Shown: piece by piece, positions 58,238 through 64,000 of the stretch
Layout: every line of letters starts with the position of its first letter
How positions within the stretch are numbered: position 1 is the first letter of the stretch
Assembly (NCBI GenBank): GCA_947579605.1
Contig: OX388322.1
Location: 4,402,001-4,466,000 of the forward strand
Reading direction: 5' to 3'
From: Athripsodes cinereus
Lineage: Eukaryota > Arthropoda > Insecta > Trichoptera > Leptoceridae
DNA length: 64,000 bases
Program-made: the position numbers and the translations under genes
Notes under the pieces: generated by a model
Seen by the model: the letters and a program-made list of their open reading frames with translations, nothing else
What the model was told of the DNA's origin: nothing
The model's database searches: none

Positions 58238-58365
58238 TCTTTTTATTTATTTATCCTTTACTCTTGATTACAAGAAATTTTATAGGTAAATATATTAATT
58301 TTAAATACAATCAATATACAAAGAGGGCAATACAGAGCTGCAATTTCTTCCAACTAACCTTCAAT
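58238..58365 (-). repeat. LINE 3' tail, reverse (TTGGAAGA type)
   Basis: TTTTTATTTATTTATCCTTTAC at the start and GCAATTTCTTCCAACTAACC at the end; the middle GATAAACTCGCC block is damaged. Confidence 0.65.
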
Positions 58366-58676
58366 TATATTTACATTTTTTATGTTATTCAAATGTTTGA
58401 AAAACTCCATTTGAATTACATTAAAAAAAAAACAAAATACTTTATTTATATGAAGTAGGTATGTTTAAAAATGTATTTCATTCATGGGCATTTTTTATGC
58501 TAAAGAAAAACTTTTTGTTTTTTTTTATTATAAGTAATCGAAATGATTATGTAAATGGAAAATTTAAAAAGACTGAAGCCTGCAAATGTTTCATCGCTTT
58601 AAAAAAGTCATTCTGTACGGACAAAAAAAATATTGAAAATTAAGGTCTCTTAAAATTCTATATATTTCATAACTAT
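58366..58676. other. No gene recognised
   Basis: A+T-rich low-complexity spacer. Confidence 0.4.
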
Positions 58677-58872
58677 TTAAACATATTCAAGACATATCCC
58701 TTGAGTATGGTAGCCAGCAAACCAGCTGCATGTAATTAACATGCAGATAGAAAAAAAAATAAGACATTCAGGATGTGTGGCATGTCTCGTCGCTGAATCG
58801 TAGAAATGAATTGTTTTATACATGAGATTTTGCAAACGCACTTGAAAGCTTATAGAAAGAGTGGGTAATCCC
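58677..58872 (-). repeat. R240 repeat, reverse, diverged
   Basis: GGTAGCCAGCAAACCAGCTGC, GACATTCAGGATGTGTGGCA, CGTCGCTGAATCGTAG and AGAAAGAGTGGGTAATCCC. Confidence 0.65.
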
Positions 58873-58877
58873 AGGTA

Positions 58878-59013
58878 CAAATATCAATATTTCTAAACAC
58901 AGTTTATTTTTCACGATTTTTTTTAAAGAATTCGAGCGCTTTCGTCAAAAGACTAGTAGGATATTTAAATAAAATTGTAAAATATTAACTGTGTTTCAAA
59001 ATATTGATATTTG
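58878..59013. mobile_element. 136-bp palindromic MITE, mariner-type target
   Basis: CAAATATCAATATTTCTAAA and, reversed, CAAATATCAATATTTTGAAA; TA flanks at 58,876-58,877 and 59,014-59,015. Confidence 0.7.
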
Positions 59014-59551
59014 TAATCATGAATTTTCACTCTGTGAATGTTTAAAAATAAGAATTACTATCATATAAATTGAGTAATAAGGCTATAAATTTAAACGTGA
59101 TAATTTTCGTAAAACTTAAAAAATTCTCGTATTGATACCGGAAAGAATAAATAACAAATTAAAAACTTTTCATTGCGAACAGTGTTAAACTTCACGATAG
59201 TTACAATGCTTAATCTTTGTTTTACCCCGGGGTTATTAGCACAAGTATTAAGTACTTACCTAGTCCCTTTTATTAATAATATCGTTAATGGCTACTGAGA
59301 GAGTAGTAGGGGAAATAGTGCAGTAATTGGCTACGTCACGAATTATATTTAATTATTTACCTAGCCGATAATAATAATTTATTTCATCACTCTATGGAAA
59401 CCAGGAAAGAGCATATTTTTACAGTAGTAATATGACATCATCCGAAAGTGAGGAAAAACATACAAAACAGTTTGACGAAGTTTTCCAGAAATTAGTTATT
59501 AACATTAAATTTTCTCGAAAAATTACTTATTTAAATCAGGAACATAATAAT
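59014..59551. other. No gene recognised
   Basis: A+T-rich spacer. The 61-codon frame at 59,432 is acidic/basic-mixed and runs into an R240 copy. Confidence 0.35.
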
Positions 59552-59800
59552 GTTACGTGGAGCACTTGCCAAAGAATGGGTCTGCCACTTATCCGTAAAT
59601 TTTCAAGTGCTCTGTAAGAGGTGAGTGTTCGAAAAAATAATGACATTTTACATTGTATAAATTAAGCCATGAGGTTTGCCATCCATCTTTGATGTTTTAC
59701 TTTTTTATTGGTACGGAGAGAACAGGTTGTATGTTTATTACATGCAGCTGGTCTGCCCCACTTGTGGGATATGTCGTGATGGTATAGTAGTTGTAGTAGG
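59552..59800 (+). repeat. R240 repeat, near full length
   Basis: TTACGTGGAGCACTTGCCAA, TTTTCAAGTGCTCTGTAAGA, GAGTGTTCGAAAAAATAATG, CATGAGGTTTGCCATCCAT, GCCCCACTTGTGGGATATG and GGTATAGTAGTTGTAGTAGG. Confidence 0.75.
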
Positions 59801-60180
59801 TAATACTAATTGTTTATTTTAAATCATTCCCCGTAGGTCCCTTACGGGACACATGGGTTCATCATAATTATACAGAATAAAAAGAATAACACAAAAAGAA
59901 TACAAAGCAGTGAGGCATCAAAAGCGAGACAAAAGTAATGTAAATTGAGTCAAAATGTGCAAATATATGAACGTAAATAATATAGATATAAATATTTATA
60001 ATAAAACATTTTTCAGTACTAGAAGGATGTAAAGAGTCTCCTTAGTACCACGTCTAAACTAAAATTAGGTATCTAAAAATTTTTCACTACTTACATAAAG
60101 CTATCCTTTTACAAGCCTTTTATTATGTTTTTCCCCTTTCAGCATTACTAGCAGTGGTATTGCCAGAAGTAACCATTTAA
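59801..60180. other. No gene recognised
   Basis: ATTCCCCGTAGGTCCCTTACGGGACACATGGG (59,825-59,856) contains a short GTCCCTTACGGGAC palindrome. The rest is A+T-rich. Confidence 0.35.
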
Positions 60181-60352
60181 CCCCTCATGTTTGCACAAAG
60201 AATCACGCGGCTTAATATACATAATGGGTAACAGTAATATCTATACTGGCGCGGCGGGTCATTGTAGTTTGGTACTAACAACATAATATTATTATTTTGT
60301 TCTCACGAGTCAGCTGTTGTTACCTCAGCAGCAGCGCGTGGGCATTTAAGGG
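60181..60352. mobile_element. 172-bp piggyBac-like MITE candidate
   Basis: TTAA at 60,177-60,180 and 60,353-60,356 with CCC/GGG just inside: left CCCCTCATGTTTGCAC, right reversed CCCTTAAATGCCCACGCG. The interior is unusually G+C-rich (GGCGCGGCGGGTC, CAGCAGCAGCGCGTGGG). TTAA plus CCC is the piggyBac signature; the inverted repeats beyond it are weak. Confidence 0.5.
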
Positions 60353-60390
60353 TTAAATGGTGTGGAACTGATTGATTTAGTTTAATGTGT

Positions 60391-60470
60391 AGCCTGGAAC
60401 TTCATGAATCTGAAAACCTACTGTATAACATTCCGGTCTGAAGACTTTGTTTTTCTTATTGTTTTAGTTA
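60391..60470 (+). repeat. Dispersed repeat, copy 2 (pair at 526)
   Basis: GAATCTGAAAACCTAC, AACATTCCGGTCTGAAGACT and a T-rich end match 526-600. Confidence 0.5.
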
Positions 60471-60532
60471 TTAATTAGGTATTTTTTCATTGAATAAAAA
60501 TACAGTATTAATAATATTATCTACTACTAGGT

Positions 60533-60715
60533 ACTATACCATCACGCCATATCCTACAAATGGGGTAACCAGCAGACCAGCTGCATATAACAAACATGCA
60601 AGCTGGCAAGATGGGTGGCAAACCTCATCGCTGATTTTAAGATGTAAAATGTCTTTTCTAACTGCCTTTTACAGGACACTTGAAAACTTACAGAGAAGAG
60701 TTGAAGACCAATTCC
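60533..60715 (-). repeat. R240 repeat, reverse half of an inverted pair
   Basis: ACCATCACGCCATATCCTAC, AACCAGCAGACCAGCTGC, GATGGGTGGCAAACCTCATC, then TTTTACAGGACACTTGAAAAC and CCAATTCCTTACCAGGTGC. Confidence 0.8.
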
Positions 60716-60890
60716 TTACCAGGTGCTCGAAAGGCACGTGTTCGAAAAAAATAGGACATTTTAATCTTAAGTTTAGCGATGAGTTTTACCACCAATCCTG
60801 AATGTCTTTTTTTGTTGGCATGGAGAGGACAGCTTGTATGTTTAGTGCATGCGGCTGGTCTGTTGGCTACCTTTGGCTGAGGTGTACCTT
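60716..60890 (+). repeat. R240 repeat, forward half of an inverted pair
   Basis: GGCACGTGTTCGAAAAAAAT, TTTAGCGATGAGTTTTACC, CATGGAGAGGACAGC and GCGGCTGGTCTGTTGGCTACC. It meets the reverse copy head-to-head, so the transcript could fold into a hairpin of about 150 bp. Confidence 0.75.
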
Positions 60891-61247
60891 TTCCAATGGA
60901 GCTACTGGGTGACATGCCAAAGGCTCCGACATGCTCTCTTATAAACCCGAATGACAGTTTCATGCACGTGTATTGTTTTAGGATACCTAGTATGGGTAAC
61001 GCATGCTGGATACTTCCACGTGTAGGTACATAGTTGCATTATAAATATTTGTTTGATTTACTTTTATATGACATGATAAAAAATATTTCCTTACCCTCCT
61101 GTCAAACTATTAGGCCACATGGAAGACAGAATCTGAAACAACACAAAAATCTCAATTAAAATGGATGCTTCTATTGCATTTCAAATACATATTACTCGAT
61201 TGATGCATTAGCGTGATGGTGAGAATGGCAGACTTGGTTTTCCATGA
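60891..61247. other. No gene recognised
   Basis: No structured feature seen. Confidence 0.4.
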
Positions 61248-61305
61248 ATACTCAAAGTGATCACAGTGGTCAGCCTAGAGGTAATTCGTAATCATTTGGG
61301 CGCAA
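61248..61305. repeat. Half copy of the 5,419 palindromic MITE
   Basis: AAAGTGATCACAGTGGTCAG, CCTAGAGGTAATTCGTAA and TTTGGGCGC follow the order of its right arm. Confidence 0.5.
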
Positions 61306-61359
61306 GTCGCAAAACTTTACACTCTGTAACAATGGTTTTCTAACCGGTATGTCATATTT

Positions 61360-61655
61360 ATAAATTTGCATTGGTCGGAAGATGTTGAAAACGAAGAGGC
61401 GTTAATCAGGGTAGACGAAAGTAGGCAACTGTTAAAAAAAATCAGCCAACAAAGAGCTAACTAGATTGACCACAACATCAGGCACCCAGGCCTGCTTTTC
61501 ACCATCGCGGAGGGCAAAACCGAAGGCAGAAATGGTAGAGGCTGACCAATAGACACATACATGGATCATGTGAAGAACTAAAGAGACTCGCAAAAATAGA
61601 GATGAATCGAGAAGAAAATTCAAACTCGTTGCAAATCAATCCAATGAATTGTAAC
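61360..61655 (+). pseudogene. RTE-type LINE C-terminus, decayed
   Basis: HWSEDVENEEALIRVDESRQ and LLKKISQQRAN followed by a stop match the RTE fragment at 36,420-36,740. Further stops and a deletion near 61,570 follow; the end CAATGAATTGTAACTCA is shared. Confidence 0.75.
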
Positions 61656-62105
61656 TCACTTTCTATATATCTGACTGGTTAAAAAAAAATTGTTTCGTGT
61701 CCAATTGTGCAACTTACAGAACAAAATGTAAATTTTTTCTCCATATAATTTATTGGTGTATAATGGATATTGGACGTAGCTGGTTGTTGTGCCATCGCAA
61801 TAACAGGTATAAAACAAAGAGTACGTATATACCATGTAGCCAGGGTCTTCCTGAGGACGATCATATGTCACACTGCTATTGATTATTATACCCCATTGAT
61901 TACTGAAGCCCTAGGCAGACGCAGGTATGACTTAAGCTGATACTCTACTCAATAGACGAATTTTTATACTTAAATCAACCGTATCTTACAACACCTGAGT
62001 TACCTACTTATGAGAACTTGGAAAACACATTATGGTTCAGTGAGAGAGATATTTTTATATCTTAAATTCTCTTTCACTGTCATTTTCAAATACGGTTCTA
62101 TCTAT
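61656..62105. other. No gene recognised
   Basis: Overlapping 60-70-codon frames on both strands at 61,656-61,882 have no recognisable motif. Confidence 0.35.
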
Positions 62106-62285
62106 TTATCTATAGCTTTACGCCGTATCTCATGTGGGGTAGCCAGAGAGGATGGAACGCTGTATAGACCTATCCTTACTACTTCTTTGGTTTTCTTCAC
62201 ATTCATGCAATTTCTCATACACGAACGCCGATTTTCTTTACTCAACACGCGATCGTTCTTGAGAATTTGATCAAGCCAGATAGAC
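62106..62285 (-). pseudogene. LINE 3' fragment, reverse (26,640 family)
   Basis: TTTACGCCGTATCTCATGTG, GTAGCCAGAGAGGATGGAAC and CGATCGTTCTTGAGAATTTG match 26,650-26,830. Confidence 0.65.
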
Positions 62286-62393
62286 TTTTTTGTAGACTTT
62301 TATTTATTTCTTAATAAATTGCAATTTACACACATATGTACTATATTGATGCTGCCCAGCTAGGTATATCCTGTACTAGGCCAAATATCTCAC

Positions 62394-62727
62394 AAACATA
62401 TCAATCATATACAAACATATCCTACACAATTACAAAAAGCATTCATCTCCTACATATACACAATCACATTCATAACAAGCAAATACTGCACTGTAAACTG
62501 TCCATACATATCAATCATATACAAACATATACCTACACAATTACAAAAAGCATTCATCTCCTACATATACACAATCACATTCATAACAAGCAAATACTGC
62601 ACTGTAAACTGTCCATACATATCAATCATATACAAACATATACACAATTACAAAAAGCATTCATCTCCTACATATACACAATCACATTCATAACAAGCAA
62701 ATACTGCACTGTAAACTGTCCATACAT
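62394..62727. repeat. Tandem repeat, three units of 110-111 bp
   Basis: Units begin at 62,401, 62,511 and 62,622 with TCAATCATATACAAACATAT and contain GCATTCATCTCCTACATATA and CTGCACTGTAAACTGTCC. The units are nearly identical. The open frame across them is a product of the repeat. Confidence 0.9.
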
Positions 62728-62965
62728 GAAATAATAAACAAATAAACCATTTCTCCATATAAAATTAAAAAAAAAACAACATATCCCTCAACCATACACA
62801 TGACAAATCCCACACCACATATTAACACACATACCTACATCATCCCACACAAAACAAAACACAAAACAAATCACGGAACAAATCCCAAAATATCCTGCAT
62901 TCTCTCCAGTGGAAATAGTTCTCTATCATCATCAGAATAGAGTAAGTTCACTTTTACCAAGTGAA
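62728..62965. other. A/C-rich low-complexity spacer
   Basis: Strand-skewed, C- and A-rich sequence (CACACAAAACAAAACACAAA) with almost no G from 62,760 to 62,880. Confidence 0.5.
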
Positions 62966-62967
62966 CC

Positions 62968-63165
62968 AGTGTGCTAATTGCATGTGATAAACATGCAGAT
63001 TGTCTTCTTCGTGTCAATAAAAAATTGAGACATTCAAGACAGATGATATGTGCCTCATCTTATACATGGGGTCTTAGGAACATTTACCTTTTACAGGACA
63101 CTCGAAAACTTGCAGAAATGAGTGGGATACCCATGCTACTTTACCGGGGACTCCACGGGGTAGGT
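62968..63165 (-). repeat. R240 repeat, reverse, diverged
   Basis: TGATAAACATGCAGATTGTC, GACATTCAAGACAGATG, CTTTTACAGGACACTCGAAA and CCGGGGACTCCACGGGG. Confidence 0.7.
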
Positions 63166-63179
63166 ACCTATAAAATATA

Positions 63180-64000
63180 TACAAGAATAAAATAAATAAA
63201 TATTAATTGATATATTAGATACGTTATATTATGTACCTAAATATAAACATGACAATGTAATAAATTGTTTTATGTATATATATTATCAATGGGCATTTCG
63301 AAGTATGTTTGTCTATTAAATTTGAATTTTTGTATTATTATTCCTTCAACTATCCATCTGATATTAGTGACAATTTATTGAATAATTGACATATACCTAT
63401 TTAATTTCTAACATTAAAATGTATCATTTATATTTTTTTTTGAAATTTTTAGTTATCTATTACAATTCATAATTACATATATATTATAATTTTTCTTCTA
63501 TCTACTTGACATCTCCTTACTGTATTACAATAATTGTTCTTGATATTTCTTTGATATCTATTTGTGATAAGTTTTGCTCTATTTGTTGATGTCTGTTCAT
63601 GTCTAATTGTTTTTTTACTGTATTTGTTTACTTTATCTAATGACATTTAAATCATCATTATTGTTAATTTTTATGTATAGACCTTTTCATATTAAATTCG
63701 TAGTTAAATTTTATTTCTTGACATATTTTTTACATGCTTATGTACTTGTTTGAATTGAATTACTTATATTGACTTACCAAAATTGAATTATTTTTATTGA
63801 CCTTATTCATATACAATTTTTTATTATTGTTTTTACATTATCTTGTTGTTAATCTTGACTTGTGGTGTATTGTTTTGTATAGACTGCGATTAGGTAGGTA
63901 CTTTGTTTTTTTGTTGTTGTTGTTGTTGTTGTTCCTTAGGTACACTTTTTTGTTAACATGTAAAAGGCTCACGCCGTATTTTGTGTACATATATATATTT
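63180..64000 (+). repeat. T-rich LINE 3'-UTR-like block
   Basis: Long T-rich stretch with recurring TTGAC/TATTG words, a (GTT)7 run at about 63,911-63,932, and the terminal word TGTAAAAGGCTCACGCCGTA (63,959-63,978), the inverse of the word at 1,271. The block runs off the window edge. Confidence 0.5.

Noticed and set aside
62336..62734. 132-codon frame rich in His, Ile and Tyr
   Set aside because: It spans three near-identical tandem units of low complexity; no start context or domain.

Overview
The window looks like part of a moth or butterfly chromosome. It is very A+T-rich (about 70% by eye), has spliced genes with short GT-AG exons, and is packed with insect-type LINEs, tRNA-derived SINEs, miniature inverted-repeat elements and one Helitron-like element. 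No bacterial or viral gene was seen. Calls rest on reading the sequence and on remembered family motifs; no database was searched.

Two host genes can be read exon by exon. (1) A pro-resilin-type cuticle protein on the + strand: TATA box near 18.89 kb, non-coding exon 1, coding exons 21,538-24,270, 264 aa, with signal peptide, Rebers-Riddiford RR-2 chitin-binding domain and a Gly-rich repeat tail. (2) An orthodenticle/Otx homeobox gene on the - strand: six coding exons from 44,653 down to the stop at 30,532. A 12.2-kb intron splits the homeodomain between residues 46 and 47 and is full of transposons. The exon with the start codon was not found, so the 5' side is incomplete.

The rest is mobile DNA. 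The most notable piece is a 2.2-kb element (54,849-57,058) with 38-bp inverted ends beginning CACAG, a perfect 5-bp duplication CGACG, and a decayed reading frame that resembles the front half of the RAG1/Transib transposase core. A complete pogo-type element (38,404-40,926) lies in the Otx intron; its third catalytic Asp is Tyr and a 4-bp duplication breaks a C-terminal zinc finger. A retrocopy of calexcitin mRNA (46,965-47,500) is joined to a LINE 3' end. A 717-bp foldback element (27,881-28,597) has two 255-bp arms about 98% identical and a perfect 8-bp target duplication. Other elements with readable ends include hAT-, PIF/Harbinger-, mariner- and piggyBac-like MITEs.

A repeat of about 240 bp, called R240 here, occurs at least 20 times in both orientations. 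Its head is near CCGTGGAGCACCCGG, it contains TTCAGCGATGAGGTTTGCC and CCCACTTGTGGGATATGCC, and it ends in a short (TAG)n tract. Two tRNA-derived SINE families, one better-preserved CR1/Jockey-group LINE (12,493-15,239) and many decayed LINE 3' ends fill most remaining space.

Layout: 1-12 kb, LINE, R240 and MITE debris; 12.5-15.2 kb, LINE; 15-18.6 kb, repeats; 18.9-24.5 kb, resilin; 25-28.6 kb, MITEs and foldback; 30.5-44.7 kb, Otx and its transposon-filled intron; 45-54.8 kb, calexcitin retrocopy and LINE debris; 54.8-57.1 kb, RAG1-like element; 57-64 kb, repeats and LINE 3' ends.
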